A DNA stretch of 64,000 nucleotides from Auanema rhodensis (taxonomy: Eukaryota > Nematoda > Chromadorea > Rhabditida > Rhabditidae). Every line of letters starts with the position of its first letter. Position 1 is the first letter of the stretch. The notes beneath the pieces are model-generated. The model was not told where the DNA came from and made no database searches. It saw only the letters and a program-made list of their open reading frames with translations. The stretch is taken from NCBI GenBank assembly GCA_964057225.1, contig OZ059897.1:9424001-9488000 (forward strand), given 5' to 3'. Of this stretch, positions 39,201 to 49,262 are shown in pieces. The position numbers and the translations under genes are program-made.

Positions 39201-42200
39201 AAAACAGGAGACTACTATGAAATCGCGAAAGAAATTGCTTACTCACTTGCGGAAATACCTACTACGTTAGCTACAGGAGAAACAACACCATCTTTAGAAG
39301 AATACTTATATCAACTCATGCCACCAAGAAAACCAAGACTCACCAAGACACGAAACGATTTAGAACTGTACGAACAACTAGCACAAGCAAAAATTATCCT
39401 GAACGCAATAAATAATCCGAAGAAGCTACATTCAAAAGAAGAATACGAAGCAGAAATGAAGAAATGGATCAAATATGAAAAAGAACTGAACTTACCACCA
39501 TTACAACTGCCAAACTACACAGTTATCTTCGATGGCGACGATATATTCTACGGCTTCCGGAAAAGAAATCCTACAAATTATAGCATTACACAAGAGGATA
39601 GTGAAAAATTTTATAATCATTATCTACCCCTTATCAGTACTCCCGGAACACGACCTTTTGCAACCACAATTAGAAGCACTTCGACCCCCCTACAAACTAC
39701 TACTACAACCACTACCACGACCCCTAAGCCTACAACCATAAGGAACGTCATCACTTCGACAATCACACCCAAAACACATATATCCACAACAACTAGACCC
39801 AAACCAACAATACCCACGTCTTCATCAACTACTACTACTACTACCACTACTACTACTACTACTTCTACTACTGCTAGACCCAGATCAACAACAACCACAA
39901 CACCTACAACAACCACAACTATATTCACCACTCATCGACCAACACAATCATTCTCCACCCCCCAATCTACATTCAATATTACTACAAACCCAATCACAAT
40001 CACCTCAAGCCAGGAATACAATAGGAAAGAATCACTCACCAAGTCACCGCCTCCAAGAACTACAAAAAGATCTATCACTACCACTCGCAGCACACCTGAA
40101 GAAATATCATCACATATTGGTAAGAAAGCTCACGTAGACTACCTTAAAGCTAAGAACGATATCGTCCAAAAATGGAATGAACATCTTCATCAACAAGAAA
40201 CGCAATCTCATCTACAATATGCCACTACCAATCTGGAAGATGATATCATACGTACGTTCACAACAAACAGAAACAACATCTGCCACGTACAAAATAAACA
40301 ACTACTTACCTGGTGGGCTATTCTTCAAATAAATCCTACTATAGGGATGCGTACAATGCTACGACGACAGGATATATCTGCAAGATTCATAAATGATAAA
40401 CTAATTTATGTAATGCCATGCACACCAATTCAAATTACAAAAACATACCGTGATCACAAAGTCAACAGCACGTGTTTTCTGGAAACCCCAGTCGAAACGG
40501 AACATCACGGCCAACTGTTCATCCTACCAGGTACAAGAGACCTCACACCGATGGCACATGCCATACCATGCGGATTCACAATCAAGGATCCCTGGAAAGA
40601 AAACGATCAATGGACTAATAATAACCAATCAATAAATGTAACATCACCAGCATACATCGACGAGTTAGGATCAATCAACCTAGAACATATCAAGTTTAAT
40701 GGAAGCAACATTTTCAACAATCTAACAGAATCAACGTTTTCTATGGCACTAGCAATATCATATGGATCCAGCTTAGCAACGCTACAGGCTACTTTACCAG
40801 GAAGAATAAAACCTGTAATCAAACAAAGATTAATTCCTAACATGAACCCTGTTACCCTAACAGCAGGAGCAGCCAGCAGCTTACTACTCAGCTACGAACA
40901 TACAAAAGAAGCTATAACTTGGAAAATGTTTGACTTTCTGTCACCAATATGGGAAAAGATTCAAACCTGGACACTACGCGTACTTGCTATCATTGGATCA
41001 ATCATCATAACAATTGGCATAATCACACTCGCCACCTGGATAATAAAAATATACGCATGTAGCTCAAGGATACCCATCAACAATGTCAAATGGGAAGCAG
41101 AATACTTACAACCACTATCAACTGAGAACACAAGAACAGAAACATCTCATCCTTCTCCGTCCGCTCCATACGTCGACAACCATCACAACAGCTGTCAACT
41201 CACATTGTATGATCCTTCAGCACCAATTCCTGAACACATTTATGAAGCTTATTTCCCTACAAGCATGAAGAAAGAAAACATAAACTACGTAGGAGGATCA
41301 CAATTACCGTTTGTCCCGATTTCAATCCACAATCACATTTTTAAGGCACTATGGGACACGGGAGCATCAGCATCATACATGCGAGAATCCACCTTCAAAC
41401 AACTGCCCGCTGCAACGATGGTACTAAAACAAACAACAGCGATAGTCGCGAATAAATCTAAATTCTCATTTATGGGATACACAAGGATCCTCATAACAAT
41501 AGGAACAACAGAAACAGAACACAAATTTTATGTAGCAGAAGATAACTACTGTCCAGCACCAGTGTTACTTGGAATAGACTTCATGGAAGCATTACATCAA
41601 CAAGGAATTTACACCTCACTTCGACCGCTGGATAAAACAATTGTTATCGGCACAACACATGTTCCACTAGCACGAGAAACATCTCCGTGGGAACACCAGA
41701 CCACAAAAGCATATGTGGTTAGCTTAGAAAACAAAACGCTAAGACCAGGAGAAACAAGAACGCTCACGCTAGAAGTACACGATCCAGAAAGCTATGAACA
41801 GGCGTTTCTAGATTGTAAGAAACCAGGCAACAAACTCTCTTTCACGCCTACTATATTTACGCCCACTGGATACGGAGTACAAATTTACGCGACGAACATA
41901 TGCAAACAGCCACTCGAAATTCAAATGAACCAAGAAATAGGGATAGCAGAAGCGATACCAAAGGACAACCAAGAAAAATACGAAGGACAATACATACCTC
42001 CGGAAGCTCGATGGGAAGAGCAACTGCCATATTTTCCAGACAATTTCATCAATGAGCTTGACCTTTCAGAAGCCTGCTTCTCACAAATCGAACAACAGCA
42101 ACTGAAAGAAATAATTTTACTACATAAACAAGCGTTTCTCAACGAAGATAGAAATATCGGACTCTTCCTAGGACCAATTGAACACTCCATTCCAATCATG

Positions 42201-45200
42201 CCAGGAAAAACACCATCATTCAAAATTACTTATCGTATACCACTCTCCCAACAAGAAGAAGTGGAGAAACAAATAGAAGAAATGCTACAACAAAGAATCA
42301 TTGAACCATCAAACTCAATGACAACTAGTCCAGTAATTTTGGTGAAGAAGAAAGACAAAACTTATAGATTTGTAACGGACTTTCGAGCTCTGAATGCAAT
42401 CACTCAGAAACAAGTATATGTCATATCAAACATACAGGACATCCTAGATTTGGCCGCTGGAGCAAGGATCTTCAGCAACTTTGATTTAGTATCTGGATTT
42501 TTCCAAATACCTCTTAAGAAAGAAGATCGTCATCTTACAGCTTTCACAACAACAAGTGGAACTTATCAATATTGTCGAATGCCGATGGGATTATGTGGAT
42601 CACCCCATACTTTTCAAAACGCAGTACGATACCTGCAATCAATGGTTAAATGCAAGCTATTCGTATATCTAGATGATTTACTGTTAATCTCTGAATCTAC
42701 GACAGCACATTTAAAAGATATTGAAGAAGTTTTGGAAGCAGTAACTCAAATAGGATTCAAAATAAAACTGAAGAAATGCGCATTCGCAAGAAAGGAAGTA
42801 AAATTTCTAGGATACATAGTTGGACAAGAAGGAATTAAACCGGACCCACATAAAATCAAGGCAATACAAGATTATCCCCAACCAAAATCAACAACAGGAG
42901 TAAGAGCTTTCATGGGAGTAGTAAACTACTTCAGAAGGTTCATAAAGAACGCTGCAGGAATAGCAACACCACTCTACAACCTCACTCGGAAAGACACTCC
43001 GTTCAAATGGACAGAAGAAGAAGAAATTGCTTTTAATACTTTGAAGAAAACATTGACTCAAGCACCTGTGTTACAAGCACCAATCCCGAAACGACCATAT
43101 GTTATTGAAAGTGATGGAAGTATGATAGCAGTTGGCGCTGTACTACTTCAAGCGAAAGACGATCAAGAACCATTACATCCAATAGCTTTTGCTAGTCGGA
43201 AACTCAACAAAGCTGAAAGGAATTATCCACCAATAGAAGTAGAAGCATTAGCTCTTACATTCGCCGTCAAACAATTTCGCACCTACATACTAGGAACAGC
43301 AACCAAAATTATCACGGATCATAGACCACTTACTAGTTTAATGACTAGAAAGGATTTAATAGGTCGTTTAGCAAAATTTCAAATTGTTTTACAAGAATAC
43401 GATATTGAAATTATCTACAGACCAGGAAAATTAAACAGTGTATGTGACGCATTATCACGATATTTTGAAGATGAAATCAACGAAGCAAAACCACCAGCAA
43501 AGAAGAAAAACGAAAGAAAAACGACGGAAGATACTATTCATCAGATAAACACCTTCACGATAGCAGATATTCGATCAGTTCAGAATCAATCAAATTGGAT
43601 AAAAGAAACTATGGATAAAATAAAGAATAATACAGCTGGACGACAACTGACGGACAGATATATTGTGTACAACGATGTACTATACTCAAAACCAAAAAGA
43701 AGCCTACAAGTACCACGAACAATTTTACCACGAGAAGAGCACATAATTAATCCAATTATGAAGAAATTTCATGAAGATCCGACACTCGGAGCTCATCTAG
43801 GAATAAACAAAACAATGGACTCAATATCAAGACGATTTACATGGACTGGAATGCAAGAAGACATTACAAACTACATCAACAGATGTCTTGCTTGTGCGAA
43901 AAGAAAGAACAACCCTCACGAAGCAACGGTGGAACCAATGAAAAATTTTCCAACATCAACAAAACCATGGCAAAGAGTACACATGGATATACTCGGACCA
44001 TTACCTAGGACAGAACAAGAAAACAGATATGTTCTTTCAATTCAAGATTCTTTTTCAAAATGGATAATCGCAATTCCGCTAATCAGACAAACATCAGAAG
44101 AAATTATATCAGCTATCGAAAAATATCTCTTCTATGTTTTTGGACCACCTGTTACTATCATCACAGACAATGGATCTAATTTTATTTCAAACGATTTCAC
44201 TACTATGTGCAGTAATTTTGGAACTACACACCACACTACTATGCCGTATTACAAAAACGCTAACGGACAAGTAGAAAGATTGCATCGGACGATCGAAGAA
44301 GCATTAACAGCCTACGTTAACGACGAACAAAACGATTGGGATAAAATACTTCCGAAGATTATTTTTACACTCAACAGATTACCAAACGCCACCACTAAAA
44401 CATCACCATACGAATGTTTGTTTGGACAAGTAGCACGTCTACCCATTGACAAAAACTTGGAAACACCGGAAGAACAAAATATCACGGATCAGCTCAAAAA
44501 CTTAAGAGATATTCAAGAAAAAGTCAAGGAAAAGATTGCCACCAACGAAGAAAGAATGAAGCAGAAATACGATCAAGCACATAGGACAAAAGAAAGAATA
44601 TTAGATATAGGAGATCGAGTATTTGTACAAAGAGCGAACCCAAGCAACAAATTACAAATACGAAGAGATGGACCTTACCGGATAGTGACAATTGAAGGAA
44701 ACAACATCAGCATAACGGACCAAGATGGAAATATTATAAAAGCTCACAAAAATAACATACGTTATTTTCCACCAGACGATAATCTTATATCAACAAGAAA
44801 TAATGAAGAAGAGGAAGAAGAGGACCAAGACATAGCAAACGAAGAAGAAGAAGAAGAAGAAACAAGTTGGAATAATCTGGATGAATGGGAACAAACCAAT
44901 AATACGGAAAATAACAACAACTGTTACCCAACAGGCAGTCCAGATACTCTCGCGCAACTGTTACCTATCACAGGGAATAACAGAGGAGTAAACGAAGAAG
45001 AAATTGAACATAATTCAGAAACACCTGACGACCTTGCTACAGCAAGAAGAATAACAAATTCTAATATACAATTAGAAAATGAATCAACAACAATCGACAG
45101 AATTCAAGAGGACCTCAGACAGCTGACACCTTTCTCTCAAGAAGAAGGTCCTAATCAAAACGATATAGAAGATAATAACGCAAAAACATACGAAAAGCTA

Positions 45201-45482
45201 CGAGATCAATTCAAGAATGAAAACAGAAAGGAGCTATTTGAGGACAGAAACAGAAACTCACCAGCAATCAAAAATTGGAACACTACACTTGCCGCAGCAC
45301 TAGGAATAGGAAATGAAAACTCACGCCCGTATCATGTTAAACTACAACCCAAAAGAAAAACACAAGACGAAGAAATCAGAAGTAATGGAGAATTGGAACT
45401 ACATGGAAAAGCGGATCAAAGCAAAAAGCAGCAGAATAAATCTCCAACGCAAAACAAAGGAGAACAAGTACGAAATTTTTAA
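36282..45482 (+). CDS. Ty3/gypsy Gag-glycoprotein-PR-RT-RH-IN polyprotein (3066 aa)
   Basis: Order in one frame: basic Lys/Pro-rich N-terminus; Gag capsid-like region (about 234-385); Arg/Asn/Gln-rich basic tail without CCHC knuckles (about 393-560); signal-peptide-like helix (572-589, followed by Glu590); Cys-containing ectodomain with N-glycosylation sequons; furin-like site RSRR (839-842); Thr-rich mucin-like stretch (about 1120-1245); second ectodomain part; transmembrane helix (about 1566-1592); retropepsin D1692-T-G-A; reverse transcriptase with D2068 and Y2129-L-D-D; RNase H (about 2272-2355); integrase H2C2 finger (about 2493-2543) and D2569, D2629, E2665 (35 residues between the last two); basic C-terminal domain; Glu-rich tail. 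The frame is open further upstream to a TTG at 36237, but 36282 is its first ATG. A glycoprotein between Gag and protease is not the usual order, in which Env follows integrase. Confidence 0.9.
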   Translation: MLPNTGPKPPLDPAATSNIIRRKRQPPATYSPPSAKQAKLSIKTKSMVIHTPRHRGIQKQFTNPKSHEKTKKQKTDIVERNTLEKKIIPNIKPIPKNIASKGNPQNPPTNTIPNTINPINPLIATPRRSNTPTTQKSPTPALSSTTPAVSSSPPLRNSPSSIDHSTSGHSLSPSLPSQTNQANTFVAENKRINPRMDPMDEGAPLTQTSGRAPVPTTTIIPQPAAIPSAIRDIKAPRYDGKTPFNRYLLYLDEHFNATRTTMPERLQSIQLLLEDDRAREAYRKLTTEDKRLGWDHVKKRLSEMITPKKQRERAMHRLHGLKQLPTESVQSFATRCSNEAYSAMDMNNESELNMLRSTFTWGLRPEISEHVSRLDPPNFEEAYEMALREELFIQNRPTSFVNNIERSFNNLNIRDSKNNNQYQRNESKDFKGTKPMYNGNGKPHNRYPDRYNNQYRPHQHQYRNHNSRFSQNKGSRQNYFDRSRNRSQERPYYRNRDQNYSGHNNRRQSNNHEQYPSQYNRSQYNNYRSRPRSTSNGPERYRERTQSPGVRFQVNNVTENEVPNNKRKSTPFLPLFITIIALIINTCSAETTYQLCTGNRGGIYVEPPSPTACRFIAPTNNHIQKTTAELFIQNLQPKEWEAWKCAIETYQLCIHDVFFIRETNVSLAKVSPTTLQECSSAIKERIFNGTNLQREAPGLYGTPFPHTTITNGIWKQECEQRTRFIAERGHMTSLQDNTVLSDIFINDNGCTSDKGQCLTNNALIIWTPPSEKHSCSYTSLGSHEVFISEDTILIPGIQSAFILNNKTPEKEASSCLQKEIFTTNSGTLISFNSTSSLGRSRRHAITEYPKGFLTVHQYPSLRYSASKTGTILLYTTYIQRKRLDIHYNLNNITNMLPKYIAIFKHLGINFDVIKNRLIWHKYEDVNIAILHALGEAEIREATKIAIDNLSYKELTHKLSKRITIKDFKKILPTKTGDYYEIAKEIAYSLAEIPTTLATGETTPSLEEYLYQLMPPRKPRLTKTRNDLELYEQLAQAKIILNAINNPKKLHSKEEYEAEMKKWIKYEKELNLPPLQLPNYTVIFDGDDIFYGFRKRNPTNYSITQEDSEKFYNHYLPLISTPGTRPFATTIRSTSTPLQTTTTTTTTTPKPTTIRNVITSTITPKTHISTTTRPKPTIPTSSSTTTTTTTTTTTTSTTARPRSTTTTTPTTTTTIFTTHRPTQSFSTPQSTFNITTNPITITSSQEYNRKESLTKSPPPRTTKRSITTTRSTPEEISSHIGKKAHVDYLKAKNDIVQKWNEHLHQQETQSHLQYATTNLEDDIIRTFTTNRNNICHVQNKQLLTWWAILQINPTIGMRTMLRRQDISARFINDKLIYVMPCTPIQITKTYRDHKVNSTCFLETPVETEHHGQLFILPGTRDLTPMAHAIPCGFTIKDPWKENDQWTNNNQSINVTSPAYIDELGSINLEHIKFNGSNIFNNLTESTFSMALAISYGSSLATLQATLPGRIKPVIKQRLIPNMNPVTLTAGAASSLLLSYEHTKEAITWKMFDFLSPIWEKIQTWTLRVLAIIGSIIITIGIITLATWIIKIYACSSRIPINNVKWEAEYLQPLSTENTRTETSHPSPSAPYVDNHHNSCQLTLYDPSAPIPEHIYEAYFPTSMKKENINYVGGSQLPFVPISIHNHIFKALWDTGASASYMRESTFKQLPAATMVLKQTTAIVANKSKFSFMGYTRILITIGTTETEHKFYVAEDNYCPAPVLLGIDFMEALHQQGIYTSLRPLDKTIVIGTTHVPLARETSPWEHQTTKAYVVSLENKTLRPGETRTLTLEVHDPESYEQAFLDCKKPGNKLSFTPTIFTPTGYGVQIYATNICKQPLEIQMNQEIGIAEAIPKDNQEKYEGQYIPPEARWEEQLPYFPDNFINELDLSEACFSQIEQQQLKEIILLHKQAFLNEDRNIGLFLGPIEHSIPIMPGKTPSFKITYRIPLSQQEEVEKQIEEMLQQRIIEPSNSMTTSPVILVKKKDKTYRFVTDFRALNAITQKQVYVISNIQDILDLAAGARIFSNFDLVSGFFQIPLKKEDRHLTAFTTTSGTYQYCRMPMGLCGSPHTFQNAVRYLQSMVKCKLFVYLDDLLLISESTTAHLKDIEEVLEAVTQIGFKIKLKKCAFARKEVKFLGYIVGQEGIKPDPHKIKAIQDYPQPKSTTGVRAFMGVVNYFRRFIKNAAGIATPLYNLTRKDTPFKWTEEEEIAFNTLKKTLTQAPVLQAPIPKRPYVIESDGSMIAVGAVLLQAKDDQEPLHPIAFASRKLNKAERNYPPIEVEALALTFAVKQFRTYILGTATKIITDHRPLTSLMTRKDLIGRLAKFQIVLQEYDIEIIYRPGKLNSVCDALSRYFEDEINEAKPPAKKKNERKTTEDTIHQINTFTIADIRSVQNQSNWIKETMDKIKNNTAGRQLTDRYIVYNDVLYSKPKRSLQVPRTILPREEHIINPIMKKFHEDPTLGAHLGINKTMDSISRRFTWTGMQEDITNYINRCLACAKRKNNPHEATVEPMKNFPTSTKPWQRVHMDILGPLPRTEQENRYVLSIQDSFSKWIIAIPLIRQTSEEIISAIEKYLFYVFGPPVTIITDNGSNFISNDFTTMCSNFGTTHHTTMPYYKNANGQVERLHRTIEEALTAYVNDEQNDWDKILPKIIFTLNRLPNATTKTSPYECLFGQVARLPIDKNLETPEEQNITDQLKNLRDIQEKVKEKIATNEERMKQKYDQAHRTKERILDIGDRVFVQRANPSNKLQIRRDGPYRIVTIEGNNISITDQDGNIIKAHKNNIRYFPPDDNLISTRNNEEEEEEDQDIANEEEEEEETSWNNLDEWEQTNNTENNNNCYPTGSPDTLAQLLPITGNNRGVNEEEIEHNSETPDDLATARRITNSNIQLENESTTIDRIQEDLRQLTPFSQEEGPNQNDIEDNNAKTYEKLRDQFKNENRKELFEDRNRNSPAIKNWNTTLAAALGIGNENSRPYHVKLQPKRKTQDEEIRSNGELELHGKADQSKKQQNKSPTQNKGEQVRNF
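39660..40020 (+). repeat. Threonine-codon repeat (mucin-like segment)
   Basis: A run of ACT, ACC and ACA codons, with Pro, Ser and Arg interspersed, lies inside the polyprotein. It encodes nine and twelve consecutive Thr in its two longest runs. In a glycoprotein ectodomain this would be a heavily O-glycosylated stalk. As a microsatellite-like tract it is also prone to length change. Confidence 0.8.
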
Positions 45483-45685
45483 TTAACTAACAAAAATCGT
45501 AGAATTGTAAAAATAATTTTTCTTTCTTTCGTATAGTACATTAAACATAAGACATAGATCAAAAACCACCGAAATTCTAATTTCTATCCTTTAATTTTAA
45601 CAAATTGTAACAATCACTGAAAAACAAACTATATAAAGAGAAAATTTTGATAGAGAAAAATTCAATAACACTTTTCTTACTCAAA
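45483..45685 (+). promoter_or_regulatory. Gap between polyprotein and orphan ORF, with TATA motif
   Basis: About 200 bp of AT-rich non-coding sequence. TATATAAAG at 45630-45638 lies 56 nt upstream of the next ATG, a spacing that would fit an internal promoter with a short leader. Confidence 0.4.
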
Positions 45686-46330
45686 ATGACCTCCTCTCTC
45701 GCCAACGTCACACTCTCTACATTCCTCGCAACTCCAACACCACTGGTCCCTCTAGCGACCACTATTGAACAAGAATGGATAGAGGTAGAAAACCTTCGTG
45801 AAGGTCTTCTACCTATCAACTGCATGAAGCCCAACTTAGGACCAATAATAAGCCTCCAAACGAGCAAATTGGAAAAGAAGACACAGCACATCCTATTTAT
45901 GATGGAACTATTGGAGGAGAAAACCAAAAACTATAAGGAAAACGATCTGAAGGAGCTTCGCCAGCATCAAAAGAAATGGACAGAAGGATGTTCTCTCAGC
46001 CAGAAAGAGAACAGAATCCGACACATAATGCTGGGACAACCCGCCAGAACGCAGACCACAGCTGACATCTACAAAGCAATGCCGACGTGGACAACACAGA
46101 TGACACAACAAGCTGTAGGAAATAGCGGAACCGAAGAAGAAGCATCGTGGATAGAGATAGGGCAAGACCTATCAGTAGTAATCGAAAAACTACTGACAAA
46201 AAGGACTACCAACACGTCCGCATCAAAAAGTAAGGCAAAAGCAGTTAGCCAAACCATCAGAACAATGGAGCTGCTTGGACTAGCATCAATGACGGAAATG
46301 ATCCAGGAAATTGACCAACTGGCGGATTAA
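45686..46330 (+). CDS. Unrecognised accessory ORF (214 aa)
   Basis: An intact ORF lies between pol and the 3' LTR, where env normally sits. I do not recognise the family. It has no signal peptide, no transmembrane segment and few Cys. The N-terminus is Thr/Leu/Ala/Pro-rich. The middle (about 70-115) is rich in Lys, Glu and Leu and could be helical or coiled-coil. The C-terminus is again helical with Met/Leu/Glu. The frame extends 13 codons upstream without an ATG, so the start at 45686 is the first ATG; the base at -3 is A. An intact 645-bp frame in such AT-rich sequence argues for selection or recent origin. Confidence 0.7.
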   Translation: MTSSLANVTLSTFLATPTPLVPLATTIEQEWIEVENLREGLLPINCMKPNLGPIISLQTSKLEKKTQHILFMMELLEEKTKNYKENDLKELRQHQKKWTEGCSLSQKENRIRHIMLGQPARTQTTADIYKAMPTWTTQMTQQAVGNSGTEEEASWIEIGQDLSVVIEKLLTKRTTNTSASKSKAKAVSQTIRTMELLGLASMTEMIQEIDQLAD

Positions 46331-46510
46331 AGAAGAGAGGAAAGGTTTAAATCATTTATAAAATTCTATCTCTTAAAATTTTTCTCTTTATCAATAGTTT
46401 GTTGAAAAATTTGCTTTATCTCATGCCATTTTTTTTAATTTTTATTTTTCTCTCTTAATTATTATTTGCATATAACAGCTGAGGTCAGCTGACTTGTATC
46501 CGTTGGGGCA
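46331..46510 (+). other. 3' untranslated tail of the Ty3/gypsy element
   Basis: AT-rich and T-rich sequence without ORF. A short GTTGGGGCA stretch lies directly before the LTR and is the only candidate polypurine tract, a weak one. Confidence 0.5.
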
Positions 46511-46927
46511 TGTTACATACATATCTCAAAGGAAAGCAGCTGACCATGGCAGCTGCTATTATTAAACTAATGCAGATAGTTTTTAAGCAATTCTGAGAAT
46601 ATTCTAGATGCACTTTTTATAAGCTTTGTAACAATTTGTGTAAACTGAGTAGGAGTTGTATGGATATATAAACCTGAGTCCTCAAGACTCAGGCATCTCA
46701 TTATCTCATTATCTTACTTTCTCTTTATCTTCTTTATATTCTCTTTCTTAACTCTAGCTTAAATCTTTGTATAATTATATTATAATGCGAACAATAAACC
46801 TTTATACATTTCATCTTTTGTTTCTTATTTCACCTTACATTACACACTTATATTTAAAATCATACTCATCGTCTCATAGTCTGTTTGGATATCTCAACTT
46901 GGAACCATTGAGAATCTAAATGGAACG
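46511..46927 (+). repeat. Ty3/gypsy 3' LTR
   Basis: Reads identical to 34608-35024 over 417 bp, followed by target duplication AACA and the rest of the interrupted tRNA spacer. Confidence 0.95.
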
Positions 46928-47169
46928 AACATTGTTTCAGTTCTTAGAACTCTGTTTAAGTGTTTTCAAACTTTGTATAGATAACAAGAAAAATGAAATG
47001 ATAGAGATAGAACACTTCTAAGATCTCGATCCAAGGTTTTTCTGACGGACTGATCCATTAGAACCAAAGATTACAAGAATTATTCTGATTTCACCTGCAT
47101 AAAGATCCAGTAGAAAATTACCTTTTGCTCTGAACATCTAAATGATTCAATACAATATCAGAAATCACA

Positions 47170-47242
47170 GCCCGGTTAGCTCAGTCGGTAGAGCACCAGA
47201 CTCTTAATCTGGCTGTCGCGGGTTCGAGCCCCGCATCGGGCT
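47170..47242 (+). tRNA. tRNA-Lys-CTT: tRNA-Lys(CTT), unit 54
   Basis: Identical gene; spacer marker TTGTAAAGATACC, shared with unit 61. Confidence 0.97.
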
Positions 47243-47573
47243 TTAAGTTTTACCTTTTATTTGAAATTATAACGTTTATTTTGAAAATTTATTCCTAACC
47301 TCTTTCTGATCAGATAGAATTCTGTAGATGTAACATTGTTTCAGTTCTTAGAACTCTGTTTAAGTGTTTTCAAACTTTGTAAAGATACCAAGAAAAATGA
47401 AATGATAGAGATAGAACACTTCTAAGATCTTGATCCAAGGTTTTTCTGACGGACTGATCCATTAGAACCAAAGATTACAAGAATTATTCTGATTTCACCT
47501 GCATAAAGATCCAGTAGAAAATTACCTTTTGCTCTGAACATCTAAATGATTCAATACAATATCAGAAATCACA

Positions 47574-47646
47574 GCCCGGTTAGCTCAGTCGGTAGAGCAC
47601 CAGACTCTTAATCTGGCTGTCGCGGGTTCGAGCCCCGCATCGGGCT
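47574..47646 (+). tRNA. tRNA-Lys-CTT: tRNA-Lys(CTT), unit 55
   Basis: Identical gene; TTGTTTTAGTTC marker, shared with units 62, 66 and 71. Confidence 0.97.
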
Positions 47647-47977
47647 TTAAGTTTTACCTTTTATTTGAAATTATAACGTTTATTTTGAAAATTTATTCCT
47701 AACCTCTTTCTGATCAGATAGAATTCTGTAGATGTAACATTGTTTTAGTTCTTAGAACTCTGTTTAAGTGTTTTCAAACTTTGTATAGATAACAAGAAAA
47801 ATGAAATGATAGAGATAGAACACTTCTGAGATCTTGATCCAAGGTTTTTCTGACGGACTGATCCATTAGAACCAAAGATTACAAGAATTATTCTGATTTC
47901 ATCTGCATAAAGATCCAGTAGAAAATTACCTTTTGCTCTGAACATCTAAATGATTCAATACAATATCAGAAATCACA

Positions 47978-48050
47978 GCCCGGTTAGCTCAGTCGGTAGA
48001 GCACCAGACTCTTAATCTGGCTGTCGCGGGTTCGAGCCCCGCATCGGGCT
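47978..48050 (+). tRNA. tRNA-Lys-CTT: tRNA-Lys(CTT), unit 56
   Basis: Identical gene; TTGAG trailer and GAGATTGAAC marker. Confidence 0.97.
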
Positions 48051-48381
48051 TTGAGTTTTACCTTTTATTTGAAATTATAACGTTTATTTTGAAAATTTAT
48101 TCCTAACCTCTATCTGATCAGATAGAATTCTGTAGCTGTAACATTGTTTCAGTTCTTAGAACTCTGTTTAAGTGTTTTCAAACTTTGTATAGATAACAAG
48201 AAAAATGAAATGATAGAGATTGAACACTTCTGAGATCTTGATCCAAGGTTTTTCTGACGGACTGATCCATTAGAACCAAAGATTACAAGAATTATTCTGA
48301 TTTCATCTGCATAAAGATCCAGTAGAAAATTACCTTTTGCTCTGAACATCTAAATGATTCAATACAATATCAGAAATCACA

Positions 48382-48454
48382 GCCCGGTTAGCTCAGTCGG
48401 TAGAGCACCAGACTCTTAATCTGGCTGTCGCGGGTTCGAGCCCCGCATCGGGCT
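48382..48454 (+). tRNA. tRNA-Lys-CTT: tRNA-Lys(CTT), unit 57
   Basis: Identical gene; spacer equals that of unit 49. Confidence 0.97.
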
Positions 48455-48785
48455 TTGAGTTTTACCTTTTATTTGAAATTATAACGTTTATTTTGAAAAT
48501 TTATTCCTAACCTCTATCTGATCAGATAGAATTCTGTAGCTGTAACATTGTTTCAGTTCTTAGAACTCTGTTTAAGTGTTTTCAAACTTTGTATAGATAA
48601 CAAGAAAAATGAAATGATAGAGATAGAACACTTCTGAGATCTTGATCCAAGGTTTTTCTGACGGACTGATCCATTAGAACCAAAGATTACAAGAATTATT
48701 CTGATTTCATCTGCATAAAAATCCAGTAGAAAATTACCTTTTGCTCTGAACATCTAAATGATTCAATACAATTTTAGAAATCACA

Positions 48786-48858
48786 GCCCGGTTAGCTCAG
48801 TCGGTAGAGCACCAGACTCTTAATCTGGCTGTCGCGGGTTCGAGCCCCGCATCGGGCT
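48786..48858 (+). tRNA. tRNA-Lys-CTT: tRNA-Lys(CTT), unit 58
   Basis: Identical gene; first-lineage spacer equal to that of unit 50. Confidence 0.97.
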
Positions 48859-49189
48859 TTAAGTTTTACCTTTTATTTGAAATTATAACGTTTATTTTGA
48901 AATTTCATTTCTAACCTCTTTCTGATCAGATAGTATTCTGTAGCTGTAACATTGTTTCAGTTCTTAGAACTCTGTTTAAGTGTTTTCAAACTTTGTATAG
49001 ATAACAAGAAAAATAAAATGATAGAGATAGAACACTTCTAAGATCTTGATCTAAAATTTTTCTGACGGACTGATCCATTAGAACCAAAGATAACAAGAAT
49101 TATTCTGATTTCACCTGCATAAAGATCCAGTAGAAAATTACGTTAAGCTCTGAACATCTAAATGATTCAATACAATATTAGAAATCACA

Positions 49190-49262
49190 GCCCGGTTAGC
49201 TCAGTCGGTAGAGCACCAGACTCTTAATCTGGCTGTCGCGGGTTCGAGCCCCGCATCGGGCT
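49190..49262 (+). tRNA. tRNA-Lys-CTT: tRNA-Lys(CTT), unit 59
   Basis: Identical gene; TTAAGCTTTACC trailer as in unit 51. Confidence 0.96.

Larger units (their letters stand above)
34608..46927 (+). mobile_element. Full-length Ty3/gypsy-type element with internal glycoprotein region
   Basis: The 12.3-kb element has identical 417-bp LTRs, a tRNA-Gln-like primer site, a 4-bp target duplication AACA (34604-34607 and 46928-46931) and a single 3066-codon Gag-glycoprotein-Pol frame. An extra 214-codon ORF precedes the 3' LTR. Identical LTRs and open frames point to a very recent insertion. A copy of the same spacer without the element exists near 49736-49770, giving the empty site. Confidence 0.95.
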
